A stretch of DNA of 64,000 nt from Pristionchus mayeri. Taxonomy: Eukaryota; Nematoda; Chromadorea; Rhabditida; Neodiplogasteridae. Positions 47,545 through 57,950 of the stretch are shown piece by piece. A program made the position numbers and the translations under genes. The stretch lies in the NCBI GenBank assembly GCA_036245805.1, contig BTRK01000003.1, forward strand, positions 4,154,001 through 4,218,000. The letters run 5' to 3'. Under the pieces are notes generated by a model. That model made no database searches, was not told the DNA's origin, and worked only from the letters and a program-made list of their open reading frames with translations. Positions within the stretch are counted from its first letter, which is position 1; each line of letters opens with the position of its first letter.

Positions 47545-48094
47545 AGTATATGGAGTGAAAAAAATTTTCCTATAACATAACCCTAGCTGTGAGGGTTCAT
47601 GAAATATGGCATTTCCAGAGAATCCTCTTACATCAAATGGGGCATCACATCAACTGAGAAGGATGATGGCTGCACCTGCAAGAGAGATAACGAGTGATTT
47701 GTCTTTTGGAATTTTCGAAATCGTTTAATTATTCTATCGCGATGTTGAATTGTTATTAAACATATGTAATTAACAATCTAAGAAAGGCAAACGTGCACGT
47801 CAGCACTAAACTGAACGTACGTGGTCTTAGCTTTCAGGTGTTATTTGATTAATTTTGCGCACCATTTTGTATTCGCAACTGTTCAATGTCCATGTTCAAA
47901 ATGATATTGTTGACAATTTACGATTTGTATTAGGGTTGGTCTCGTGGGAAAATATCTCTGCAACCTGAACATCATCTCGTCGATGAAGCCGCTGAAACAA
48001 CGCTCATCCCTAAACGTGACTCTAAGGTCGAATAGCGAACCATCCCAAAGCGATGTACGACTTTTTTCCGAGTCGAAATAGTGTATACACATAC
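47545..48094. other. No gene supported
   Basis: 47880-48020 partly repeats sequence near 48120-48190 (ACGATTTGTATT, TTGGTCTCGTGGGAAA against TTGGCCTCATGGGAAA), pointing to small local duplications of chemoreceptor-like sequence. Confidence 0.35.
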
Positions 48095-48223
48095 ATGTTC
48101 TACTGCGCAAGACGAATCTGCTACGATTTGTATTTACAATTTATGATTGGTATTATTGTTGGCCTCATGGGAAATTATCTCCTCATGCACACTGTATTTT
48201 CGATCGAATCAAATTCAGATTGA
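48095..48223 (+). pseudogene. Fragment resembling the first exon of the adjacent chemoreceptor
   Basis: A 42-residue frame opening MFYCARRICYDLYLQFMIG shares MFYCARRIC with exon 1 of the gene at 48557 and continues into a hydrophobic segment before TGA. No further exons match. Confidence 0.45.
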
Positions 48224-48556
48224 AGAGAATAATGAGCCACGCAGTCAACACTATTTTGTAGTCTGCCTACAACCGCGTTGTTGATACACAGTAGATGTTT
48301 GAATCAGACCCTGGAAGTATCGCATTCGTGTTCACAGTGATTACTTTGCTTTTCAGTTATAACGACTAAACGTGCCATTGTCTGATAACGTTTTCTGTCG
48401 TAACTATATTAGGGCTAGCTATTGGAAGCCGGCTGTCGTAGTTTCAATGTCCGTTTCTCGCCAGAGTGCGAAATTCAGGGGAGGGAAGATGTTGCAACTA
48501 TTTGTCTCGCCCTCCAGTACGCGTCGATTTTCCATTAATTATTACAACATCGCAGC

Positions 48557-51456
48557 ATGATCACGAATAGTCAAACCCTAGTAAATTTCACAGCGATGGA
48601 AGCCTATCTCGAGTCGGAAGAGTGGATGTTCTACTGTGCTCGGCGAATCTGCGTTGCTAATTCATTCTTGCACGCGCTGTCGCTGTTCTGTCTACTGAAG
48701 AAAACGCGGCAAATCAAACCGGCGTTCGTGCGTATCTCATCGCCATTCAGGTATCGACACTTGAATCGTTGCTTCCTAGCTATCGTGACCGGATCTACCC
48801 TTACTCTTTTTACGTGTTGACGTTTATGTAGGCATAGATACTGGAAAGCTCATTGGAAACGAGGAATTGGAAGAATTTTTAATAAAAATAAGTGCAAACA
48901 ATCTTGGAAAACTTTTTATTGCGAAACAAATATGTCTTCAGATCAACTTCATTCTTACGAGCGTTTGCATGGACATTCTATTCGAGCCGATTTTGTTGTT
49001 TCCCGTGCCAGGACTATACTGCATCGGGATATTTTGCAAGGCCGGATCACGCCCTCACATCCTGCTGGTAGGATTCAAAATGTAGCGTTAAAATAGTTCT
49101 AACATTGACTTGAATTCCCGCAATTTCATATCTCCGTTCCCTGAACATCTAGTGACTTGATACTTGGTTTATAAGGTACACAGGGTCGGATATCTTATAA
49201 ACCAAATTAAAAGTCACTAGCTCTTCAGTGAACGGAGATACGATGATTTTGTGCATCGTAAGTGTGAGAAATAAAGAGACGGTGGCCCGAATCACGAACT
49301 CTACCTACTGGTAGAGGTTCCCGAAACCAACCCTAGTAAAATCTAGTTATTTTTTTTTTAACTAGTTAAAATATTGAGAATGTCACGCTACTTCTCTACT
49401 TTTCCCTCGCGAGCATGGCATTTTCTTGCTGCTTCTATCGTCATCAAAAGATCATCCCCGTCAGCAGTTCCCTACGATTCACCGAGGTAAAATTAGAGTT
49501 CTAGAAACGATTCCACGGTCTCTTTATTTTCACACATGTTTTTCTCTAGACCGAGCGAGTGTACGGAATGAAGAGACCGTATAATCTTTTCTCGAACTTT
49601 AGCCCAAATCAGTCGTATTTTTCATTCCACAAATTCGCTATTCCCGTTATGTAAATACGCTATGATATTAAGAAAGACCAACCAGAATTACTAGAGATAA
49701 TAGCCTTTGTGAGTTCAGAGAACCCGCTTCTTGATTCAACTACTGTTCACCATAGTCAACTACATTCTGCCTACATCCATCATAGCTTGTCCATTGGAAT
49801 ATGGAGAATTGGTATGTTCTGAAGACAACATTGTGTCGTGATTCTCTTCTTAACGTGAGTAAGAACTCGCTTAACGGGAAAATATGGATATTATCCCGTT
49901 TTGCGAGCATTGTTGTACCTCAAGAATTTTGAAATGGCAACATTTTAATACGCATTCTACTCTCGCATGAAATCATGTAAATACAGGGTCGCTACAATCT
50001 TGAATTTGTCTCGGAGCGTGGCCCGTATCTAATCGTAGAATGGACGGCGCGAATCAATGTGGCCTGTGTGTTTATGATCTGGGTAAGAAAAAAACATCAA
50101 ACTCAACATAGATCATAATTTGAGTAATGTGTATGCAATTGCTCACTTTAGCTTATTTTATTTTAATGTATGCTTATTTTAGTAAGTTATTTAAAGTAAT
50201 AATTATTAAGAATGGTTCATTCCTCGCATCGATATGTGTTTTCCTCTTCGGTCACATGTTCTACACGCTTAACAATGTTGGTGTATTTGCAAATATCAGC
50301 AAAACTGCTTTAATATATTTAGAAGAAGCGAAGTCACAATTTCATCATAACAACGAGAAAATCGCTGATCGTTTTAGCAATTCAAGTGAGCTCATAAAAT
50401 GATCGTCATTAATTGATTTGAGATCATACGAGAAATCCAGATAGGGAATGCAAACAAAACGAATTGGAATACATGCGTTTACTCAAAAGACTAAACATGA
50501 AAGTGGATCTTTAAACATTTTTTCGCGTTCTTTAATGGTACCATTCAGCTCGGCGGGCCCTACTGCTTCCTTGCCTTTCCAACACTCGTTATTTTCGGCC
50601 TATTGTACGCCAGATCTACCGCATTCGGTGTGTAATAGAGTTCTCGTATTGGAATCTTATTGGAATGAATTTCACCATTTTCATATATGTTTCATGTGCA
50701 CTATATAGATTATATATATAGTGCACGTGAAACTTTTTCCATTCCAATAACAGAACCCTAGTGTGTAAATCGGATTGATCACCAAAATGTCGATTTCTCC
50801 ATCGACCACTTTCGCTTAGTGTTCGAGCAACGATATCGGGGTCGGACATTTGCGAAAGGGACATTTGCACAATCGACGGCGCTTGCTGGAGAGTTGGTTT
50901 AGCCACTTGTGGGTTGTATCATAGTGATCAATAAGAGCTCTCTATCGCACCCTGGTTAGATCCTTTGATTAGGTGATTATGAGTACGCATATCGTGGAAA
51001 TCCCAAAACCATGAACCCCTTTACTATGATTTGGAGTGACAATCAATACAGCATAGCCAAACGATCAAGTCAGAGTGTGGTAGGTGATCACATAATAGTT
51101 ACAATGATACAACCCCCAAGTTGCTAAACCAACTCCTCAGCAAACGCCGTAGAGTTGTGCAAATGTCCCTTTCGCAAATGTCCGCCTTCCATCATATCTT
51201 GTATTCTTCATACGATGAGCAGATACATAGAGCATAGAGCATAGAGTGCAATGCATAGAGCGGGATCCGAATATTTTACGTTTCTGACAATTTAGGTGTC
51301 ACTCTGGCTTCGTATTCGCTCGTGCTGCTGCACCCGCTCGCCCACAATCTAATCTTGCTCACAGTCACTCCTGCCTATCGACGATTCATCGTGGCGAAGA
51401 TAACTGGACGCGAACGGATCATATGTGTAATAGTCCATTATTTTTACAGACTTTAG
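48557..51456 (+). CDS. Serpentine chemoreceptor, srh-like family
   Basis: Exons read as 48557-48727, 48942-49067, 49379-49486, 49719-49811, 49987-50082, 50211-about 50385, 50549-50627 and 51296-51456, about 335 residues. An inner ATG at 48596 (MEAYLESEEW) fits the family start better. Features of nematode srh/sri-type receptors are visible: the first membrane helix after CARRIC, KKTRQIKP, the exon with LLFPVPGLYCIGIF, AFSCCFYRHQKIIP after helix 3, LFTIVNYILP, and the last helix LAHNLILLTVTPAYRRF. Phases agree except at the sixth exon's end, which is uncertain. The role, detection of environmental chemicals at the ciliary membrane of sensory neurons via G proteins, is inferred from the family. 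Introns hold several miniature elements. Confidence 0.75.
49126..49242. mobile_element. 117-bp inverted-repeat element in a chemoreceptor intron
   Basis: ATATCTCCGTTCCCTGAACA and GTGAACGGAGATAC pair, as do CTAGTGACTT and AAGTCACTAG; TTGGTTTATAAGGTA and ATCTTATAAACCAA pair within. Confidence 0.65.
49495..49601. mobile_element. Hairpin element, CGGTCTCTTTATTTTCACAC family
   Basis: ACGGTCTCTTTATTTTCACA pairs with GTGTACGGAATGAAGAGACCGT; outer TAGAGTTCTAGAA and TTCTCGAACTTTA. Same family as 62070-62163 and 63291-63400. Confidence 0.7.
50634..50760. mobile_element. Palindromic miniature element (AGAGTTCTCGTATTGGAAT copy)
   Basis: Ends AGAGTTCTCGTATTGGAAT and ATTCCAATAACAGAACCCT; the centre is CACTATATAGATTATATATATAGTG. 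It lies in the last intron of the chemoreceptor. Confidence 0.75.
50846..51183. mobile_element. 0.34-kb inverted-repeat element in the last chemoreceptor intron
   Basis: GGACATTTGCGAAAGGGACA at the left is answered by TGTCCCTTTCGCAAATGTCC at the right; AGTTGGTTTAGC and GCTAAACCAACT pair inside. Confidence 0.75.
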
Positions 51457-51520
51457 AGTTCAGAAATCGGGAAAATGTGTGGGAAATGAAGATCCAATTA
51501 CCCGAATTTCGAACTCTAAC
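51457..51520. repeat. Partial hairpin element (AGAGTTC...GAACTCT family)
   Basis: AGAGTTCAGAAATCGGG and CCCGAATTTCGAACTCT pair around ATGTGTGGGAAATGAAGA. A shortened copy of the family at 63291. Confidence 0.5.
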
Positions 51521-51803
51521 GCCGATCGGTAAACATATGTAGTGGAGCGTGATCAAAACCGTAATTATTATTGTTTAAAACTCTTTCTCATCAACATTTC
51601 AAGTTGTGTCGAGACAACTTTCTGATTAAACCGGTGTGTTGGTACAATATTGTCAAGAACGTAAGTTCTCCTGATCATTTCAAAAGCTCTCCACATCATC
51701 TGGGGCCAAAGTTAGTCGAATAAATTGGTTGCACAACGATGTGTTGTGAGCCAACGGCAGTTAATCTAATCGATATTCTGGATGACGTGCGTCTGGACGA
51801 GCA

Positions 51804-51883
51804 AGCGTCTGACTCTCTCCTGTTTGCATGATGTCTCGAAGCTGCGAGACAGTGTGCAAACTGAGGAGAGTCAGGCCATTGCT
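51804..51883. mobile_element. 80-bp hairpin element flanked by a 14-bp direct repeat
   Basis: GTCTGACTCTCTCCTGTTTG pairs with CAAACTGAGGAGAGTCAGGC; the stem is bracketed by CGTCTGGACGAGCA at 51790-51803 and 51884-51897. Confidence 0.75.
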
Positions 51884-51897
51884 CGTCTGGACGAGCA

Positions 51898-52349
51898 GCA
51901 AGTTTCAATAAATTGCTACGAAGTAGAGATCATTTATTGACCAATATTCGCCATGCATCAAAAACAATGTGTTCCGTGTTTGTATGCTCATTCGTATTCA
52001 GTATTCTGATTATTTTGTTCCTATCTTGATCAATGGATTGTAAAAATTGTAAGTCTACAAATTATTCGAATCGAAATACTAACAGTTTCTATGTCGAATT
52101 TTGTTTGTGTTTTTTGGGAACATCACTGATAAAACTAATTAATTTCCCTAGAATACGTTACCTTCACAGCTGAGATCTTCTTCCATGCCATAGTATCAGG
52201 ATGAAAAAATGCTTGTCCACGATCAAATGCTAGTGAACGGCTTTGCAAGAACTAAATATCTCCATTATAGGTGTTCTCAACTGTCCGACCAATAGGAGAT
52301 CACGCAGACTAAATTGACTCATTTCTTTCGAAACCACCTCTTGCTGAAA
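51898..52349. other. No gene supported
   Basis: Mixed sequence without a convincing exon or repeat. Confidence 0.35.
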
Positions 52350-52441
52350 GGCACTAGGTCGGATGAGAACTATGACGTCATAGTCCGCCTTTGATATTTC
52401 AAAGGCCGCATGACGTCATAGTTCTCATCCGATCTAGTGCC
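52350..52441. mobile_element. 92-bp hairpin element with two TGACGTCA sites, just upstream of copy G
   Basis: GGCACTAGGTCGGATGAGAA and its complement ending CGATCTAGTGCC. Both arms hold ATGACGTCAT. Sister of 4662-4751. It lies about 150 bp before the start codon of family-2 copy G, in promoter range. Confidence 0.8.
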
Positions 52442-53376
52442 AGCTGGAGAGGGAGAGACACACACATACATCGAAAGCACTTTTCTGCACTGAAGTGCCA
52501 ATAAAAATACAAATCGTCTCCTTGACATGCTCAGCTTTTCTTCCTTCTCCTCTATCCCTTTTCTTATTACATTTTCCTTCTCGTATAATGCCCTTCCTGG
52601 TGATCCTTCTTTCAACCTTGGCCCTCTCTTCGGCCCATTCTTGCTCTTGCGAATCTTCTTCTACTCATTATACGGATATCCGTTTCAACTGTCCCGTTGA
52701 TAACTTCTGCAGTGACTCGCTCATAAATGGAGAATGCGGACAGGAGTGTCCTGATGGTGGATCGTTCCACTCAGCGGTACCTTCTTTTTCGATTCTGCCA
52801 TTGGAATATGTTTTTCAAGACTGTCGTATGCACTAATTAATGCAGGAGAAAGTCAATTACTTTCCATATGTCTTTATTTCGAATTTTGTGCAAAAACATT
52901 GACCAGAATTTCTAAATCCATTATTTTAGCCATTTGACGACTCCGACTGTTTGATTGTCATTGGAAACTACAGCTGTTACGGAGATCTCTTTGATTTCGA
53001 GAAGGGACTGGTCCGATGTGCTTCCTCAAATTCCTCCTCTGGTATGGTTGATACACCGATTGATAATCATTTTTTTAAAATCAATAAATCAATATTTATC
53101 AGTCCTTTCAAAATCTACTGACTGCACCGTTCCCATCTACTATTGTGATGGCTGTAACTTTACTGATATACGCTATTTCAATTTCGATGATGCCAATGTT
53201 CGAATCCTTTGCGAGTACGGAGCTATTCAGTACACGGTAATCAACCGATAATTCGGCGATAATTTCTGTGTTTTCAGGTTTCTGACAACACTACAAAAGA
53301 GGACTATCTCGATTAGAACGATGTTCGCTTTGTATATTATTTGTTGTTCGTTGTTAATTTTATACAATTCACGGCG

Positions 53377-53490
53377 CTTCTAGCGGAGAGTGCCCCCCCC
53401 TTCCCCCCATCCCTCCATTCGTCCTTTCATTTTCCATTCATTCCCGCTCTTGGAGTAGTCTAAGGGGGGGGGGGCACTTTCCGCTAGAAG
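53377..53490. mobile_element. 114-bp hairpin element with C/G-run ends, in exon 4 of copy G
   Basis: CTTCTAGCGGAGAGTGCCCC pairs with GGGGCACTTTCCGCTAGAAG; the interior is pyrimidine-rich. It lies within the block that disrupts exon 4. Confidence 0.75.
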
Positions 53491-54076
53491 GGACCAATTC
53501 GCATCTATTTTTGTGGATCAGAGGAATTGTCAAATAATAAGGGAGACAACAAATGTGAACAATCGTTTAGCCGATTCTGATGGACAAGAATACTTGCATT
53601 ATCGGCGAAGAGGAAGAGTCGGGCACTTATATCACTTCCGTTTCATGCATGGGTGAGCACGGTATATGAAAAAGTACGGAATATATATTTGTTTACGGTA
53701 GATCAATCAATCAATAATCCATCTCAGACCAACCCGACCAAGTCAACGATTGTATCGATCAATCTTTCGGATCGCCTTTGGGCCTAACTGGTAACTGTCG
53801 TTATGGAATATGTTGGCTGTACTGTCAGGATAAAAATAAGCAAATCTCGTTTGCTCTAGACTGGGTAGGTTAATTTGACTTGATTGAAAATTCGTAAATC
53901 TTTATCGTTGAATTCATTCCCAAAGTCACTCATAAATCTATGAAAATGTGCTAATGAAATGTTTTCGGTTACTGTTCAATGTTCGACTAAGAATTCCGAA
54001 ATGATGATTATATTTTGCATTCAGGAAGGATTGGGTCGAACATTCCAAGCAGATTTCCTCGTTTGCGAGTCTGGTC

Positions 54077-56920
54077 CCTCCCCCAGTTTCCCTCTCCCAG
54101 CAGCTTTGGCAAGCGGGAGTTGTAAGCCGCCTCGATGGGTCGTCCGTTCTACATCGGCACACTGAACGCCCGGACACTCGCGCCTAAGGAGAAGCTTCTC
54201 GAAATCGAGCTGGCCCTCTCTAAGATCAAGTGGGACGTCGTTGCTGTCCAGGAGGCCAGGATTGTGGGTTTAGCTTCCTTCAATCTTGCGGCCTCAGGCA
54301 TCGTCGTATTTCACTCGGGAGGTGCCGCCGCAAGAAATGGAGTCGCTTTCTTGCTTCAACCGACGCTCGCAAAAGGAGCAGTGTTTCAAGGACTATCGGA
54401 CCGTATTGCAACCTTGCAACTGCCTCAACACAAGCTCTTCCTGGTCAATGCCTATGCCCCAACATCTGCATACGATGACGCCGTTTACGACGACTTCCTG
54501 GACCAGGTTGATGCCGCGCTGCAAGATAATCCGATGGGTTTCATGCCAATCTTGGTCGGGGATTTCAATTGTAGAGTCGTGAAGGAGCCTGGCAATGAAA
54601 GATTTGTCGGCGAATTTGCTTCTCCGACCCCCAACTCACGTGGGCGCTCTTTCACAGAGACCTGCGTGCGGAACAAGTTGCGCATTCAAAACACCTTCCC
54701 CAAACGGCGTCGGGGCAGGATCTGGACTTGGCGATCGCCCAACGGCACCACATTCAACCAAATTGATTTCGTTGTTTCGCCCATCACAGCACGAGTTGTC
54801 AACTGTGGTGTTGTCGGAAACTTCCATTTCAACTCGGATCATCGCCTCGTCCGACTCGCCCTCTCTCTTCCCAACAAGGTGCGGCATAAAAGATTCAGGG
54901 AGCGACTGGTCTTCGATAAAGTCGCTTTTACTGCCAATGCGAGTCTTCTCGCATCGACGCCCCTTGCTCGCCCGACCTCAGCCACAGACGCCTTTTACAA
55001 GATACAAGCGTTTGCAAAGACGGCTGCAACAAACTGTTGGAAGAAGAAGCAGTCCCCACCCTGGATCTCCCCTGCAACCCAAAACCTCCTGGCCCAGCGA
55101 CATCTCCTTCGATCAATTCCACAATCCAATGTCGCCTTCTCCATCTCTTGCAAAATGGCCAGAGCCAGCATCATCACGGATATCAAGAGAAGGAAAGAAA
55201 GCCAAGCGATAGAAGCAGTACGCAAAGGAAGAAGCATAGTCAAAGCAATGTTGAATCTTCACTCCTACCGCAAGAGACTTCAAGTTCCTGACCCGGTCAC
55301 CGGTGCTCTTTCACAAGTTGCAACTAAGACTGCGGTCCAAAGTTTCTTCGGGTCCATCTACCAGCCAGCAGTGCAGCTTCCTCTTGCCATTCCTTCCCAA
55401 TCTATCGATTCTCTCCCTCATTTCCTTCCTGATGAGACCTATGATGCCCTCTCTCATCTCAAGTGTGGTCACTCTGCTGGTTCAGATGGTGTTCTCCCCG
55501 ATATGCTCTACCATTCGAGAGCTCACCTTGCTCCATTCCTTTCTGATCTACTCAATCACCTAGTGTCTGGAGATCAAGTTCCTGAAGATATGGTCCAAGC
55601 TGTCGTCTCACTTCTACACAAGAAAGGGGACCCTTCCCTCATCAATAACTTTCGACCTATCTCGCTACTCACCGTCACTCTCAAGACATGTACGCGCGTG
55701 ATTTTGAAAAGAATCGAAAGGACGCTAGGAGAAACAGAGTTTCCCACCCAGACTGGTTTCCGCAGGGGACATAGCACTCTCGATAACCTTCACACCGTCA
55801 AACAGATTGTTCAACGAACACATGAGTACGGTATTCCCTTGTACCTCGGTTTTGTCGACTTTCGCAAGGCGTTCGATTGTGTTGAGTGGAGTGCAGTCTG
55901 GCAAGCTCTCTGGACCTTCGGAGTACACCCCACACTGATCCATCTTCTGCGACGTGTGTACGAGTCATCCACCACAAGAATTCGAGTCAACGAGGAGTTC
56001 GTCGAAGTGAATGTTAGAAGAGGCGTCCGCCAAGGAGATACTCTCTCCCCCAGCCTATTCAATGCCGTTTTGAGACAAGCAATGAACGACATAGACTGGG
56101 AGCAAGATGGACTGAGGATCGATGGAAGAAATTTAATCCACCTCGAATACGCTGACGACGTGGTTCTCGTTGCCAAGACACGCCCCGAACTTGAAAGAAT
56201 GTTGCGGAAACTGATGGATTCATGTGCTCGTGTCGGATTGGAAGTTAACTCAGGAAAGACAGTGCTCCTTACATCATGTACAACAACCCGAGCCCCAATC
56301 ATCATCAATAATCAAGTGTTCAATTTCGCCGATTCTGCAACCTATCTTGGAGGAAGAATCACCCTTCCCCTCGATCACCTGGCTGAAGTTGAACATAGGA
56401 TTCGCTTGGGATGGTTCGCCTGGAGTAAATTGTCCCACCTCCTTTCCACAAGGTTGCTTCCTATGAAGACTAGACGACGACTATTTGAGAGCTGCGTCTC
56501 TTCTACCGTACTCTATGGGAGCGAGCTTTGGGCACTGCGAGCAAGTGAGAAGGAGAGACTTAGTGTGACGCAGCGTAAGATGGAGCGGAAAATGCTTGGA
56601 ATCAGCTTACGAGATCGATGGAGGAACGAGAACATCCGCAAAGCGACCAACCTGCGCGACTGGAATGAAGAAGCGCTCAGAAGGAAGACTAAGTGGGCTC
56701 GGAAGCTGGGACGCATGGGACTTGACCAGTGGAGCCGCGCATCTACAGACTGGGTCCCTTACAACAAGACCCGCCCCCAAGGACAACCTAGAGCGCGATG
56801 GAAAGATGACCTAAGAAGATCCCTTGGCGCAAACTGGTGGCGTGCAACTGCCGAAGAATAGACCTATTCCTCATCTGGTGTTAATCGCCTGACGTGATAA
56901 ACTTGATTGATTGATTGATT
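54077..56920 (+). mobile_element. Full-length RTE-like non-LTR retrotransposon with 10-bp target duplication
   Basis: GAGTCTGGTC occurs at 54067-54076 and 56921-56930, directly flanking 2844 bp. The 5' leader is 58 bp, then one long ORF, then a 59-bp 3' region ending in (TTGA)n rather than poly(A), as in RTE elements. It lies in the last exon of family-2 copy G in the same orientation. Confidence 0.95.
54135..56861 (+). CDS. RTE-like endonuclease/reverse transcriptase, 908 residues, intact
   Basis: The N-terminal third is an apurinic-like endonuclease: GTLNARTL and VQEARIV near the start, LVGDFNCRV at about residue 140, QIDFVVSP near 213 and SDHRLVRL near 235. The reverse transcriptase follows: HKKGDPSLINNFRPISLL (about 497), QTGFRRGHSTLDNL (about 540), LGFVDFRKAFDCVEW (about 571), RQGDTLSPSLFN (about 635) and EYADDVVLV (catalytic YADD at about 672). 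The C-terminus has RTE-type basic segments with RPQGQPRARWKDDL. No RNase H domain is seen. The frame is uninterrupted and the flanking target duplication is exact, so this copy is young and may be competent. The protein would nick target DNA and prime reverse transcription of its RNA there (family knowledge). Confidence 0.95.
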   Translation: MGRPFYIGTLNARTLAPKEKLLEIELALSKIKWDVVAVQEARIVGLASFNLAASGIVVFHSGGAAARNGVAFLLQPTLAKGAVFQGLSDRIATLQLPQHKLFLVNAYAPTSAYDDAVYDDFLDQVDAALQDNPMGFMPILVGDFNCRVVKEPGNERFVGEFASPTPNSRGRSFTETCVRNKLRIQNTFPKRRRGRIWTWRSPNGTTFNQIDFVVSPITARVVNCGVVGNFHFNSDHRLVRLALSLPNKVRHKRFRERLVFDKVAFTANASLLASTPLARPTSATDAFYKIQAFAKTAATNCWKKKQSPPWISPATQNLLAQRHLLRSIPQSNVAFSISCKMARASIITDIKRRKESQAIEAVRKGRSIVKAMLNLHSYRKRLQVPDPVTGALSQVATKTAVQSFFGSIYQPAVQLPLAIPSQSIDSLPHFLPDETYDALSHLKCGHSAGSDGVLPDMLYHSRAHLAPFLSDLLNHLVSGDQVPEDMVQAVVSLLHKKGDPSLINNFRPISLLTVTLKTCTRVILKRIERTLGETEFPTQTGFRRGHSTLDNLHTVKQIVQRTHEYGIPLYLGFVDFRKAFDCVEWSAVWQALWTFGVHPTLIHLLRRVYESSTTRIRVNEEFVEVNVRRGVRQGDTLSPSLFNAVLRQAMNDIDWEQDGLRIDGRNLIHLEYADDVVLVAKTRPELERMLRKLMDSCARVGLEVNSGKTVLLTSCTTTRAPIIINNQVFNFADSATYLGGRITLPLDHLAEVEHRIRLGWFAWSKLSHLLSTRLLPMKTRRRLFESCVSSTVLYGSELWALRASEKERLSVTQRKMERKMLGISLRDRWRNENIRKATNLRDWNEEALRRKTKWARKLGRMGLDQWSRASTDWVPYNKTRPQGQPRARWKDDLRRSLGANWWRATAEE

Positions 56921-57157
56921 GAGTCTGGTCTCGCAATGTATGGTGTTACTCATGCGTTCCACCTCAAATGTGACTGAGTGGGTGTAATCCTTGAATAAAA
57001 TTGGATGAATAAATAAGATTTGAACGTCGAGACTTTCTTTATTGCAAGCAATTTGAGTTAATTAGATGTGTCAAACTGAAAAAAATTATTTCAAGGGAAT
57101 TTGCATTATAGAAATGACCCAGGGAAATGGATCGGTGGTCCGGCGATGGGTCGAATC

Positions 57158-57315
57158 ATTTGGTGTGGCAGCAACTGGGTCGAAGGGATGGAACGACATG
57201 ACACTCATTCATTTATGGATGAGCGACTAATCAAACAAAAATTAACACTCGGAGTGATCTACTCGGAGCTGCTACCTGAGGGCATGTCAATCACCTTGGT
57301 CAAGTACGTCGCACA
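57158..57315 (+). CDS. Possible exon of unknown gene
   Basis: A non-repetitive open stretch (IIWCGSNWVEGMERHDTH, then GVIYSELLPEGMS) ends at a donor-like ACCTTG|gtcaag. No partner exon could be joined and no family is recognised. Confidence 0.2.
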
Positions 57316-57950
57316 CCTAAATAATTTAAAGTTGGAATTCGATCATTCAAGGGTGAATGACACTAAAGTGTATAATCAACAAAATGACACCGTCACCAGG
57401 TCTTCAATCAATTCACTAAGGAACAGGCTGGATAGGGATGGATGGTTCCCCCTAACCACCACCGTATTCTCCTGGCATTGCTCCGTGCGATTAGGCTTTT
57501 GAAGACCTGACCCATGCCTTTTAGAAGGCTTTTAGAACACCTGACCCATGCCGTTCGAGGTAGGCCTTCAATTCCCGTGGAAATCTCGATGTAGATCTTA
57601 AGCAACACTTTGCCTCGCGCCTTGCTGGGTTCTACAGAGATGAGCAATATAAATTGAAGGAAAATTGGGTGCATGTTGCCAATAATGATGACAAGTATTG
57701 TTGAACTCGTGATATTGTTTCATCATATAAATTAAGTTTTGAAAAAGTGAAAAGACTTTCCGACCAACGTAATACCTACGTGCGGCTGTCTGCAATTTGG
57801 TTTAGGGAGCTTCATTATGATTTGAGCTGGTGGTGCGTTGTTGGCGCATTGAGTGCGAAATGCCGACCGACTATTCATTTTCCGCATTCATACTTGTCTG
57901 AATCGGATTTATTTCTGATTGTCGCTAAAGTTTTTTCTCATTTCTTCATC

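Larger units (their letters stand above)
52588..56977 (+). pseudogene. Family-2 copy G: cysteine-rich secreted protein gene broken by two insertions
   Basis: Exons parallel those of copy F: 52588-52776 (signal peptide MPFLVILLSTLALSSAHS), 52930-53041, 53103-53236, 53278-53652, 53728-53864 and 54025-54076 plus 56931-56977. Exon 3 (134 nt) and exon 5 (137 nt) equal those of F. Exon 4 meets TAG at 53314-53316 and holds about 265 extra bases, including a hairpin, before the conserved CIIGEEEES...ITSVSC resumes near 53592. The last exon is split by the RTE-like element; reading across the deletion of element plus one target copy gives a C-terminus matching copy F in position. AATAAA follows at 56994. 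The gene is dead, but most exons still look conserved, so loss is recent. Confidence 0.85.

Noticed and set aside
57101..57502. 133-codon frame considered as a complete gene
   Set aside because: No convincing start context or family signal; only its central part looks exon-like and is listed at low confidence.
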